From the NCBI GenBank assembly GCA_012184525.1, contig WOFQ01000060.1, positions 124,001-188,000 on the forward strand: DNA of 64,000 nt, read 5' to 3'. Within the stretch, counting starts at the first letter, position 1, and every line of letters begins with the position of its first letter. Made by a program: the position numbers and the translations under genes. The notes beneath the pieces are model-generated. The model searched no databases. It was not told the DNA's origin and saw nothing but the letters and a program-made list of their open reading frames with translations. The DNA is from Xenoacremonium recifei (taxonomy: Eukaryota > Ascomycota > Sordariomycetes > Hypocreales > Nectriaceae). Below are positions 49,335-60,172 of the stretch, piece by piece.

Positions 49335-49957
49335 CGACTTATCATGAGTTCATAACACCAAGCATGTTTCCTTTTGATCCCCTAGCTTTGCGAATACTGG
49401 CGTGAAAGTCCGTATATGCTATCAAAAATATAGCAATAGTTGATGAGCATCTCATCAGAGTTTCTTCTCGCCAAGTACTTCCAAATCAGGATAGCCAAGT
49501 CAACACCGGAATGGGCCAACAAGTGCTCCGCCATAGAGTAAGCCCCAAACATTGGCGAGCAAAATAACCTTGAAATCCTTCTACTAAAATGGAAGATGTA
49601 ATTTACCTCGTTGCGGGTCTTGTAAGCTTATTGTGACTATGTCATCAAAGACCAGAAATGGGACCTGGCTCATGACACTTACCTTTGGAGACAAGGGCAC
49701 TTGGTCCAGCGACTCCAGCCCATCTAGGTTCATTGGACATGACCGCATTCATGTCTTAGACTAGACAAATGGCTCTTTTTGTTATTGAGACGTCATAAGC
49801 GCACCGCCGATCTGATTTGAGTGGTCATTCAAGGCAGAGTGTGCGTCAGATATGAATATAAATACTTCTGCTCCTCCTACACTGAATCGTGGATATCTTG
49901 AATCTCATCCATAGATATCAATTTCCTCAACATAATTTCGTCCTGACCCAATCAATC
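49335..49957. other. Intergenic; promoter of the secreted hydrolase
   Basis: About 620 bp, fairly AT-rich. A possible TATA-like stretch (TATGAATATAAATAC) lies at about 49851-49865, roughly 95 bases before the chosen start. No gene seen. Confidence 0.45.
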
Positions 49958-51493
49958 ATGCGCTCAATCACTACCCGCTCTCTTCTCGTCTTTGGTGCCG
50001 TTATTTCTATAGCATCGGCAGCACCGGACATCACATGGTTTCAATGCCCTCCAAACCCTACCCTTGGTCCTGGTCATGGGCTCGATTGTGGTGAGGTTGT
50101 TGTGCCGCTAGACCACGACCACCCAACGGGAGAGACAATCAAACTAGGGTTCACACGACTCAATGCGACTGGATCGGAACCCCGGGGCAACCTCTTCCTC
50201 CAGTCAGGGGGCCCAGGGATATCGACCTCACTACAGCCTCGGTACCAAGTTTTCTTCGAAGAGACTGGGAATATTATTTACCGGTATTTCAGTCCAGAAC
50301 TGCGCGAGGCTTATAATCTCATCGGTCTCGACATGCGCGGTGAGGGTATGAGCCAGCCTATCTTCTGCGACCCAGACATTTATAACCAGCCCCATACGCT
50401 GATGGCAACCGACGAGAAATCCTTCGCTCAGCTGTGGGAAAGAAACCGCGCTTTTGCGGAGAGCTGCTACAATATGACCGGCCCGTTCTTCAGATACCTT
50501 GGGACTGACCAGGTCATCCAAGATGTCGACCTTGTGCGGCGTGCACTAGGCGATGAGAAATTCTATTATTTTGGTTACTCTTACGGCACTCAACTTGGAG
50601 CTCAGTATGCGGCTCGGTATCCCAATGCCATAGGCCGAATGGTCTTGGATGGCAACTTGGACCATTCCATGACGGTACCTCAGTCGTGGATCGAGCTTGC
50701 GGTTGCTCTGGAGAATGCGGTTGAATTCTTCTTCCGGTGGTGCAACACAACGACCAGCTGTGCTCTCTACGGACAAGACCTGCCGGCTATCTGGGACGGC
50801 ATTATCAAGCACGCCGAAGATGGGACGCTTGTGGACGCCCCTTGTGAAGAACTAGGGACATGCAAGACAAATCTGACAGTTGAAGATTTTGTTACAAGTG
50901 CACAGGGTGTTTTGTCGACCGGAAACCTCAAAAAGAACATACCTGGGGCTACAACTGACTACTTCGTCCTCGCGGAAATGCTTGAGGCCGCTCGTGACGG
51001 CAACGCGACTGTCTTCAGAGTCCCCTATGTCACGAGCAACTCATCCACCGATCTGACCACAGGATCGTTTTACTCCTTCCCAGCCATCTTCTGCTCCGAC
51101 TGGAACCACTCTATCCGCTCTGTCGGTGATATGAAAGCCATCGCTGCAGCGGTTCACGCCCTGACTCCCCGAACGCGCGGTCTGGGCACAATGGCTATCG
51201 GCCAGGGCGGATGCGTGGGATGGCCTTTTGAGCCTACAGATCCTCAGCATCGCCTTGAATTCGACGAAGATGCGAACGTCCCACCGATCATGATTGTAGG
51301 CTCGTTTTACGATGAGGCGACTAGTGTGCAGTGGTCAGTAGCGCAACGGTGGATGATTCCCAACTCGTTCAATGTTTGGCGTAACGGCGGGGGCCATACG
51401 GATTATCACTTCATGGGAGATACTCAGAAGGCAATTGATGCGTACTTGATCAACGGCACTATTCCCGAAGATGGTTCCGTGTATCAAACATGA
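49958..51493 (+). CDS. Secreted S33-type serine peptidase / alpha-beta hydrolase
   Basis: Intronless, 511 residues from the ATG at 49958; the frame stays open upstream to 49889, but only this start puts a signal peptide (MRSITTRSLLVFGAVISIA) at the front. The oxyanion segment QSGGPG at 82-87, the nucleophile elbow GYSYG with S208, D452 (SFYDEAT) and H480 (GGGHTDYH) make a complete alpha/beta-hydrolase triad. The arrangement is that of the tripeptidyl-/prolyl-aminopeptidase-like branch of family S33 common in fungal secretomes. Many N-X-S/T sites suggest heavy N-glycosylation. Probable role: extracellular removal of short peptides from protein nutrients, or an ester substrate; sequence alone does not settle this. 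It lies just after a Zn2Cys6 factor. Confidence 0.9.
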   Translation: MRSITTRSLLVFGAVISIASAAPDITWFQCPPNPTLGPGHGLDCGEVVVPLDHDHPTGETIKLGFTRLNATGSEPRGNLFLQSGGPGISTSLQPRYQVFFEETGNIIYRYFSPELREAYNLIGLDMRGEGMSQPIFCDPDIYNQPHTLMATDEKSFAQLWERNRAFAESCYNMTGPFFRYLGTDQVIQDVDLVRRALGDEKFYYFGYSYGTQLGAQYAARYPNAIGRMVLDGNLDHSMTVPQSWIELAVALENAVEFFFRWCNTTTSCALYGQDLPAIWDGIIKHAEDGTLVDAPCEELGTCKTNLTVEDFVTSAQGVLSTGNLKKNIPGATTDYFVLAEMLEAARDGNATVFRVPYVTSNSSTDLTTGSFYSFPAIFCSDWNHSIRSVGDMKAIAAAVHALTPRTRGLGTMAIGQGGCVGWPFEPTDPQHRLEFDEDANVPPIMIVGSFYDEATSVQWSVAQRWMIPNSFNVWRNGGGHTDYHFMGDTQKAIDAYLINGTIPEDGSVYQT

Positions 51494-52286
51494 AACCTTA
51501 GCCAGACATCATGACTGGTCGAAACAGAAACTATCGCATACGATTGTTGTTAGTCACTATGCAATTGCTTTAGTATCCTTTAAATTATTGCTTCCAGTCG
51601 TTTTTTCTTGTTGACCTCTTTTGATGTGCCCGTTTTCGTGTAGTGTTGATATTCGGCTCGTTTTGAAACGCTTCTCTTAAGCGACACAAGATGCAGTGAA
51701 GACTTTTGAGCTTGTGTTAACGTTTGAGATAGAAACTTGTCTAAATTCACTTAGAAAGCTTCACTATGACTTAGTACCTGCAAACACGCAACGCCCGTGC
51801 GTGTTCTCAGTAGAGGTTATGCATTGATTCATCCCAGCTTTGCTGTGATTTCTGCAGCAGGAGCAAAGCTGCATTTCCTAATTCGGCAGCTGCAGGCAAC
51901 TTTTCGAGTTCTCGTTTATTTGCTCTCTTCGCAAGCTCAATTCGGTACCTCGACTCAAATTCAACGCAAACCCTTTCTTCTCATCCTCTTGAGCTTCACC
52001 CTCTCATGGTATTTCTATACTAGGTAGGCTGTCTATGATTCTTCGTCTTCTTCCAGCGCTAAACAAGCGCCGCTTCTAAAGTATTCCTATTTCCTTGATC
52101 GGCAACTAAAGCATCGGCTCCTTTACTCCGTAGTCATTTCTCTCTTCCGGTAGGTGCGGAATTCATTTCAAGTTTCGTTCTCATCCTCTCTTCCAACCTT
52201 CTCCCTACTCTTCTTCTTCTCATTCCTTTCTTTATTCTTTGCCTTTCTTTCCTTGCTTTCCATTTGATTGTTCCCCAGTCAGTCAA
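51494..52286. other. Intergenic, AT- then CT-rich; no gene seen
   Basis: This follows the hydrolase stop. From about 52150 the plus strand becomes strongly pyrimidine-rich and leads into the tandem repeats. Confidence 0.5.
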
Positions 52287-52740
52287 CACAGTGACTCATG
52301 AGCACTTGAACACCCCTCCCCTCCCTCCAATTCACCTTCCACTTTCATCCTTCTTTAGCATCCTCTCTGTTTTTCTTCCTCTCTTTGTTTCTTCTATTTT
52401 CTCATTCGGTCCTTCCTTTCTTCCTGGCTTCACTCCTTCCTTATCCAGCTAACAGAGTGAGTATTTAAATCCTCCCCCTCCCTCAACCTCTCTTCCACTT
52501 TCATCCTCCTTCAACATGCTCCATTATTTCTTTCTTTCTTTTGCCTCTGCCTCCTCACCAGTTCCTTCGTTGCTTCCGGGCTTCACTTGTTCCTTCCTAA
52601 TTAAGCTAAGGTAGTGAATATTTAAACCCTCCTCCCCCTCCTCCCACCTCTCTTCCACTTCTTCCTCCTTCAACATCCTCGCTCATCTCTTTTTTATTTT
52701 ATTCCAACCATTCTTTCTTCATCTGACTCACCTCTAGCAG
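52287..52740 (+). repeat. Three degenerate ~160-bp CT-rich tandem repeats
   Basis: Three copies start near 52287, 52451 and 52608 (spacing 164 and 157). Shared parts are a start like ACAGAGTGAGTATTTAAA, then CTCCCTC...CTTCCACTTTCATCCT and TTCAACATCCT, and a run-out like GGCTTCACTCCTTCCT before GCTAA. Similarity is by eye. The repeats end about 15 bases before the ATG of the F-box-like gene and so sit in its leader or promoter. Copy boundaries carry GCTAACAG and GTGAGT, which look like splice-site sequences. Confidence 0.65.
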
Positions 52741-52753
52741 AACCTTAGCCATC

Positions 52754-55350
52754 ATGGACGAGGACGACTACGTGAACATCAACCTCACGCCTGAGGGCGA
52801 ACAGGAACCTCAGGCTGATTACGAACGCTCGAGCGACGCCGACGATGTCTCTTCGGTAGCCTCTAACGATAACCAAGAGGACCCGATGGATAGCAACAAT
52901 GACGGCCAGGACGAATCGTCCGAGAGGGAGCGCGAGGAGGAACAAGTTGCGTATTCGATGTATGAAGATGATTATGAGGCCATGCATGGCGATGATGAAC
53001 CATTCATCGAGTGGTTTGGCGATTGCATTAAAACATGCAAGCCGCATTATGAACGTATTCTACAGAAATACGGCGATCTGCTGCAGAGGTGCTTCCGACA
53101 GCAAGAGCAGATCGGGGCAGACACAGTCCGTAAAAGGGAAGATGCAGCCCGCATACGTGCATTGGAGAAGGAGATTAAGAAGCTTAAAGAAAGGCTCGCC
53201 AAGAAAAGGGGAGGGCGAAGACAGATGATTGTAAGTTCAATTCTCCTGTTGTTCTTTGATCTGAAACTGACCACATATCACAGACGTGGCACGAGAAGCT
53301 ACGAGACGGCGCACTCAGCTGGGAGGAACTATGCAAGTTGAGTTTCAAAGAGGAAAACATGTCTCCTCGTGTCACCATGGTCCATCCCGGACTTGTTCTC
53401 AGAAAGCCGACAGTGAGGGAGTTGAGAGGTCTCATCCTGTCGGACGAGAATCAGCCCGAGCTAGCTACCGATCTCGCTACACTGCCGAATTCTACGCACT
53501 CACCTTTCAACGGTCTACCCGTCGACATCCTGATTCGCATCCTGAAATGCGTGCTGGTTTTCGATGGAAAGCTGGTGCATGCAATTTCTCGTCTGGATCC
53601 CTACTTTGAGTTGGACGAAGTCCCCCAGAATATCAACGGCAAGGACTCGCTTCTTCATCGCTTCCATATCGGAAGAGCCTCCTGCAGCATCATGTTCGCT
53701 ACGAAACCACAAGATCTTCTGCGTCCTCTTCTGGTGAACAAGCAATGGAGTTGGATCGGCGCCAATCTGTTCTACGGCAGGAACACGTTTGCCTTCTCTT
53801 CGATCGGCGAATAGGGTCGCTTTGCGAAGAATATAGGCGCGAAAGTCCAACGTTTGCAGCACATTGAGCTGCTTTGGGTTGGGTCACAGTGGTTGACCTT
53901 CAAACGCAACGATCGGGGCAAATACACCTCGCGTCGTACTTTTCCTCTCACGTGGCTCGCAGAGGCCATACGACTCCAGACCATCGAAGTGCATCTCCAA
54001 GAGTCGCACCAGGAGGTGATGCGCCGGCAGCACGAGCCCAAGGGGATCATCAGACACATGAAGAATTTGACCAAGGCACAGGCCAACTATCGTATGAATC
54101 GCTCGCTTCGAACACTTCAGGGCCTCGACTACATCCATGTGCTGCGAGGTGTGCAGAAGATTAAATTTTGGGACTTTGATCAATGGTTGGAGGGAAGAGA
54201 GATAAGGGCTGTACGGGACTTCACGTTCGTCATGGATGTGAACAACGTTGTGAAGCGAGAGAAAGAACCGCGGAACAAAATTGCAGCTCAACTTCCGAAC
54301 CTTGCGCCAATGATTGGCGAGTATGCTCCCGGATTGGAGGAGCTGCGAGCCATTGAAGCAGCACTTGGAGAGGAGGTGCCAGGACGTGGCCCAGCAGATG
54401 ACAGCGACTCTGAGGACAATGGCGATGATGAGGACAGTGACGGCGAAAGCGACGATGATGCTGGCGACGATCCCATCATGAGCACGCCAAATGGTCGTGG
54501 CGGCGGTGGCGGTAATGGCAACAACAGCGGAGATGAAGCCTTCATGAGCGGTGCAAATGGCGAAGGAGAGGATGACGATATCGCCATGGACGATGATAGT
54601 GATGAGGATATTGACGATCAAGATGACGACGAGAATGGAGACGACGCAAATAACCTCATCGTTCCTATGGATGCGCTCACTCTCGACTCTGTTCACAACA
54701 GTCGAGAGCCCTCTGCTGTCGTTGATCTCACTGAAGAGGACGACCATTTGAAACGCGAGACTCGTTCTCCTGCTCTCGACCGTCCGTCTATCAATCCTGA
54801 TTTCGGTAACCAAGACAACCCTCTAGTCTTGGATGATGACTCGGATATTGAGATTGTCGACGCGGAGGAAGAGTCCTTGTTCGTGGAGGATGATCCCATC
54901 CTCCCTCCTGCTCCGCCACCCACTCCCACCGGCTCAAGAGAGAGTCCCCTGTTCGTCGAAGATCCATCCCACGAAGAAGAAAGACACATCTTCCGCATGA
55001 AGGTCGAAAGTCGATCTCCGCCAGCACTCGACGCGGGCTTCCGTCGCTCAGCATCGCGCATCTCTCAGACCCCTGGCCGTCAGGCTCGAGGTGAGAGCAG
55101 CATGTTCGTCAGCCCAACTCCATGGGGCGACATTGTCCCCCCCAGCGCGGTTGGAAGTCGTCAGAACACTCGTGAGCCGACCAGAAGCACTGCGCCATCA
55201 GAGGTGATTGATTTGACGGCAGAAGATTCCGAGACGACTCGGAAGCGGTCGCAGGAACCGACCGGTGAAGAATCTCAGGCTAGGAAGAGGCCCCGACCTC
55301 CTCATTCGGGCCAAATTGATTTGGGCGATATTTTCGGATTAGGGGTCTAG
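52754..55350 (+). pseudogene. F-box-like acidic protein with one in-frame TAG (disrupted or readthrough)
   Basis: Exon 1 (52754-53230) and exon 2 (from 53284), joined across a 53-bp GTAAGT intron, read in one frame to 55350 except for a single TAG at 53812-53814 (codon 336). Stopping there gives 335 residues; the uninterrupted frame would have 848 codons counting both stops. The start has an acidic head (MDEDDYVNINL) and a charged helix (about 120-157). An F-box-like part follows (LPVDILIRIL at 237-246, then LLVNKQWSWIGANLFYG). After the TAG the frame goes on at once with conserved-looking sequence (LLWVGSQWLTFKR), a long Asp/Glu region and repeated VVDLTEEDD/VIDLTAEDSE motifs. The later half has no early ATG, so it is not a separate gene. 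Options are a recent nonsense mutation, a sequence error or stop readthrough. No frameshift accompanies the TAG. I do not recognise a named family. Confidence 0.7.
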
Positions 55351-56048
55351 GATCTTGACATTTGATATGGGAGGCTATAAAATTGGTGATGGGATAGATT
55401 TCTGGAGAGTTTCTGACGGGTTTTAGGGAGATTTCTTTTTTTTTTTTTTCCGGGAGACTTGAGGGTTCTTATAGGTCCGCAGAGAGGAAAGTTATTACTG
55501 GGAGATACTGGAGCTCTTCGGCGAAAATACTCTGGCTTTCTTATTAGAGAATTAGCTTAGTACATTAGGGAGTAGAGCTCATTCGGGATTATTTCAGCTT
55601 TAGACAGGTTGTGGATTATTCAGAACAATTTCATCAAGATGACACTGCGAAGGTGCTTGAAAAGGGCAGACAATCATGATCATGTCCAAACGTCTATATA
55701 TAGGTAGGTAGGTCTGGTCTAGTAATCGTGTCTATGCCGAAAACTTTAACATTGCAGAAACCCAGTACTGAAGAAACACCAACACCGACCCCAAGTAGCC
55801 TTCTTCCGAGCCCGAGCGACTTGAAACGTAGGTAGGGCGTTGAACCTGGACATAAGACACACGTGAGCATCCCCGTACTTTGACCAAAAGTCCAACTGGT
55901 AATCGCTCTGATCTGTCCCTTCTGCCCGTTTTCTCATGTCGAAAAAGTGCCCTTCTAGACGCTGTGCCGTGTCGCTGCGTAACCGTTCTTTACCTCCGAA
56001 GCCTAGCATGCCGCTCCATTTTGATCTAATCGCCAAATTTTAAAGCAT
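55351..56048. other. Convergent intergenic region (F-box-like gene / carrier)
   Basis: About 700 bp with a T14 run at 55436-55449. It should hold the 3' UTRs of both neighbours. A 96-codon minus-strand frame at 55746-56036 begins just 12 bases past the carrier stop and is most likely UTR. Confidence 0.5.
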
Positions 56049-57313
56049 CTATTGTTGCCACTTGCGGAAGGTGTCCATGACGGTGGTGAAGACGACGAGA
56101 AGAATACCACCTCCGGGGCCGAGACGGAGAACCTGACGTTTCATTAGTTAAAACCACAAGCTAATCGCGGGACATGCGCACCTTGGGCAGGAAACCCTTG
56201 TACAGGGCACCGGCTCCCTCCTCCTTGGCGACAGTGAAGACAGACGGCCAGGCCCAGTTGTACTTGGGGGTCTGACCAGCAACCTTGGGGGTGTTCTGAA
56301 TTCGGCTCTTGACGACGTCCATGGGAGTGTTGAGCATGGTACCGACGGTGCCACCAACGGAACCGGAGATGAGGTCGTTGGTCATCTGGCCTTGCTTGGT
56401 CTCGGCCTTGGGGAGAAGCTGTCGGACCTGGAAGATGCAGCCAAAGTAACCGGCGTTCCAGAGGATGTGTCGCCAGAGGGTGCTCTCGAGACCCTGGTAG
56501 AGGGTGAGGGGACCCTCGTTCTTGACCGTCTTGATGACACAGTCGACCATGCCATTGTACTTTCCAGCAGAGGCCTTGTCTTGCAGACGGATCTTGATCA
56601 GCTCGAAGGGGACGACGACGAAGGACTCAGTGGCTCCAGCTGAAGCACCGGTGAGGATGGACAGAGGCTGGGTCATTTTGGTAACCCCAAACATGTTGCG
56701 GTAGACCTTGCCCCATTCATCGTTGGCAGCAAACTTGGTAGCTCGCTTGGGAGCCTCCATGAGGATGGGGGCGGAGATACCACGGTAGAGTCGCGAGAAG
56801 CTGGAAGCAAAATGTCAGCCATGATGGCAGGGGGTATGGGAGCAGCGAAGTCGGCGCTGGTCGCAGGGGTCTCGTACCCCTCCTGCTTGATGATCTTGCG
56901 GAAGCAGTCAAGCATGCCATTGTAAGAATCGGCACCGGCGGCGGAAGTCTGAAGTTGACTGTGTCGGTTAGTCACGGGCGCGCTCGAAGTCGGGGCGTGA
57001 GGGCATCGTACACTCGGGTCTTGACGACGTCAAGAGGGTACCTGCGGCTTTGTTAGCGGACGGAATGCGCCGGCGGATGCGAGGTGTACGAACATCACCA
57101 GAATCTGAAACGAGCGAGAAAATCAGCAGGCACCCTCGAGAAGAAGCAATTGGCGCTTTCGTACCTCCGAAACGCCAGCAATGGCGCCTGGGAACAGAGT
57201 CAGCAGAGCATCGTGTGGCCGACTCGGAGTCGGTCGAGCCGGGAAATTTGGAGTAGCGACGCACCTGCGGCGAACTGGTAGATGAAGGGGAGGGGCTTGT
57301 CGTTGTTGGACAT
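56049..57313 (-). CDS. ODC1: Mitochondrial 2-oxodicarboxylate carrier (ODC type)
   Basis: Seven exons (57313-57265, 57187-57165, 57104-57094, 57041-57012, 56958-56878, 56800-56182, 56132-56049) encode 298 residues, the normal carrier length; all phases fit. The first mitochondrial-carrier signature is split over three tiny exons (MYPLDVVKTR), the third exon being only 11 bp. The later signatures are VVPFELIKIRLQ and NTPMDVVKSRIQ, each followed by a Gly-rich helix start. The stretch GISAPILMEAPKRATKFAANDEWG is typical of the 2-oxoadipate/2-oxoglutarate exchangers (yeast Odc1/Odc2), which link cytosolic lysine and glutamate synthesis to the TCA cycle across the inner membrane. The exon 3 donor is GTTCGT rather than GTANGT. 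Confidence 0.95.
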
Positions 57314-60172
57314 GGTGATGATCGATCGGGCGGAGGCGGCACACCGGAGAACGTAGCAGATACTGAGGACGAGGACGAACAAAAGAAGAAGAAAAGGGCA
57401 TCAACGAGACGGTCGAGGAGGGAATTTCTTGGTGGTTAGGCTAAGGGACGTTCTTATCGGGTTTAGTGATCAAATGGATGGATGCTACGGGCGGGCAGGT
57501 GCTACTGGTGCAGTGGTGCTAGCCTGTGGCAGGAGCTAAACCCCCACAGTCGGAAGCGTGACCCAGGCGGATCGGCCTGTGGGGACTCTGGAGAGACGGG
57601 ATAAACACTGAAAACCAAAACATCCAAGCGCCGCGGACGGATGGATTGACATCGCAAATCCAGCAGGGTCAATTGGATTATTAAGACGCGCTGGCCATCG
57701 ACGAGTCGCGCCTCTCCGGGGCCCCGGGTTCTGCAGTGCATCACGAACAGCTGTGGGCGTTGCTGGGCATGCGCAGAAAGGTACCTGCGACTCCAACTTT
57801 TTTTCCCTGCTACTCCAACTAACATGCCCTCTGCTCTCTCTCCAACTGCCGCCTCGGGACGCATCCCGAGACTGAAAACCTACCTGCGGGCTCAGGTACC
57901 GGCACCAGCAGGAGTAAACAGCAGTGTGGGAATAGGCGTTCTGCTCCAGCTTCCCGCCCTCCGCCACCGGTGCACCGGCAGACTCGCCGTTGCTGGCGCC
58001 CGCTGTCGCAGCTCGTCCTCCCCACGCTCTCGGGATCCGCGCCCTCGATGCCGACATTTCGCCAGGCCTCTGCGAACTCTGCAGGGCTGGGCTCGGCTTT
58101 TCGCCGTAAGGAGCTACCCTGGTCGAGTGTGACGCTTCCCTGCAACACGGTGAGTGAGACCAGATCTGGTCGCGTGCGGTGACCTTGTGCCATCGGCGTC
58201 ATTCCCTCTGGGCCGAAAGTCCACGTTCGGGACCTTGTCCAGATGACATCCACTGTCTCCAGTCGTCTACGGACTTACTGGCCCTTCACCTTGGCCGCTG
58301 TTATGTCGCCCGGTCCGGCCCCGTCGACCGAAGGGAAGCGGGCAAATCCGTGCTAGATGTCCCTGGTATTCCCACTCGCCGGTACCTGGCATAAGACGCG
58401 ATATCCCGCCGTCAATCGCACAATACCTGCATAGGGAAGGCTTCTGGCTGCATTGGTGCGTCAACACGAGCCGTCAACATTGTCGCGAGCGACCACATGC
58501 TCGACATTCCAGTTTCCTCACCACCTGAGACACTCGAGTTTTTTCCAGACACCCCCAATTCCCCTCATGCACCTGTTTGGATACCTTACGCCCCGTGGAC
58601 CTCCAAATGCACATCATCCAATGGCCATCCATCCGTGGCCGGTCAATTGGGCGGGTGGCGTCCTGCATCCGATGTCAAATTGTTAGAGAAGAACAAAAAG
58701 CAATTACCCTTCTTGCTGCCCTGATCTGAGACGTTGACTGACAGCTATAATTTACTCCGCACAATGCGTTCAGCGGGCCAGGAGAGCAAGCCATCCGCTT
58801 GACGATTACAACAAGTTTGGCCATTATTGCAGGTATCACTCATACAGATCTCTATCCCTTATATCAAACTTACTTTAGACCTTTTAATTAAAACAATTAT
58901 ATATATATATATATATATTATTATTATTATTTTAATTAATTTATTTATCAAGTTGCTCAACTTTGATTGCAACATCTGCCTCCTCTGGTGTCTCATCCTT
59001 AATATGAACCACGTCGCTCATGGCGTCCAGGTCGGACGTCAATGGTGCGCCTTTTCGCATACTTGGCCAATGCCCTCTTGCACACAATACTGACGGTCGA
59101 CAGGTACTCGCTCATTACTTCGCCCAACAGATTTGCGAGGTTCGAAAGCGACCGGGCAGAGGCTCACTGCTGGTTCTTGGAAGCTCGAACGTGGATGAAT
59201 GCCTAACCTCACTTTTTGCATTCTACATCAGAGATATTACCCCTAATCACTCATTATCTAAATCGGAAGAGCTATGCAGATGGAAAATATCCCGTGTGAA
59301 TAATACGACTCCTCGGTATTAACTTGAAGCTCCCTCATACAAGTAAACAACCCAGCCACTGACCCGGAAAGCTCAGACCCCGCCAAAAAGCAGAGCTCCC
59401 CTTGCACTTGGACCCTGTCCCGGCCATCCGGCGCTCAGGCACACTGAGCTGAGAGATGATGCTGGATGAACGGGACGAGCCAATCCACCCTCTGCCTCAA
59501 CCACATGACCATAACAAACCAACTCGTCCTAAAAGCTGAGAAGAATGCAGCCTTTCGTGTGCACGAATGAACTGCCAGCCATGTGCTGCTAATAGAGTTG
59601 CGATAAGAGCCCTATCTACCCTCCAATTCAGCACACCCGTAAGAGGCGAGCCCTGATTGGCTGGCTGGCTGTGCGACGGCAAGCTTCCCCCGGGCAAGAC
59701 CCTCCGCCGCACCTGCACTATGATCGCCTTCACCCACAACTGGAAGGCAGGAGCGCGCGCGTTTTGGCTGACGCGCACAATTGCGACCGGCTGCTCGGGA
59801 CGTCCTCGCTAATTCTCCTCTTCACGACCACCTCCATTAATCTCTCCTAATCATCCTATAACAACTCTCTATTACTCCCTGCAGTGTCCCGAAGCACCTA
59901 TCCCATATCCCAACGTCCGAGCCGCATCCATTGTAACCCTTTCGACGTAGACAGTCCTTTGTCTGCGAATTAAGTGGCAACTTACACCCCGCCGACTCGA
60001 CCTCGAATCAACCGAACCGACGTCCCCGGCCGAACCACAGATTCGAACCTCGAGGAATCCTCGAGATATCCTTCTCCAGCGCTTCAAATTGCACCTTTAA
60101 ACAGGCCGTGATCCTCTGAGAATCACAGCGAGGTGCCGTTTCGAGCGCTTGGAAGAACCCCGCCGCCTGCCC
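57314..60172. promoter_or_regulatory. Long divergent intergenic region, carrier / IBtk-like gene
   Basis: About 2.9 kb between two outward-facing starts. Frames inside are short and unsupported. An AT-only block near 58880-58940 contains (AT)n then (TTA)n. The right end (59800-60172) is the probable leader of the IBtk-like gene. Confidence 0.45.
58898..58930. repeat. (AT)n-(TTA)n microsatellite
   Basis: About ten AT dinucleotides run directly into four TTA units, within a wider block of about 60 bases that is almost all A and T. Confidence 0.85.

Noticed and set aside
53884..54813. 309-codon minus-strand frame opposite the acidic half of the F-box-like gene
   Set aside because: It is the complement of GAT/GAC/GAG repeats (Ile/Val-rich); no family features.
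55746..56036. 96-codon minus-strand frame just past the carrier stop
   Set aside because: Likely 3' UTR; it begins 12 bases after the stop codon and shows no domain.
60035..60060. GGTTCGAATC on the minus strand, like a tRNA B box
   Set aside because: The flanking bases do not pair into a T arm and no A box or anticodon arm lies at the right distance.
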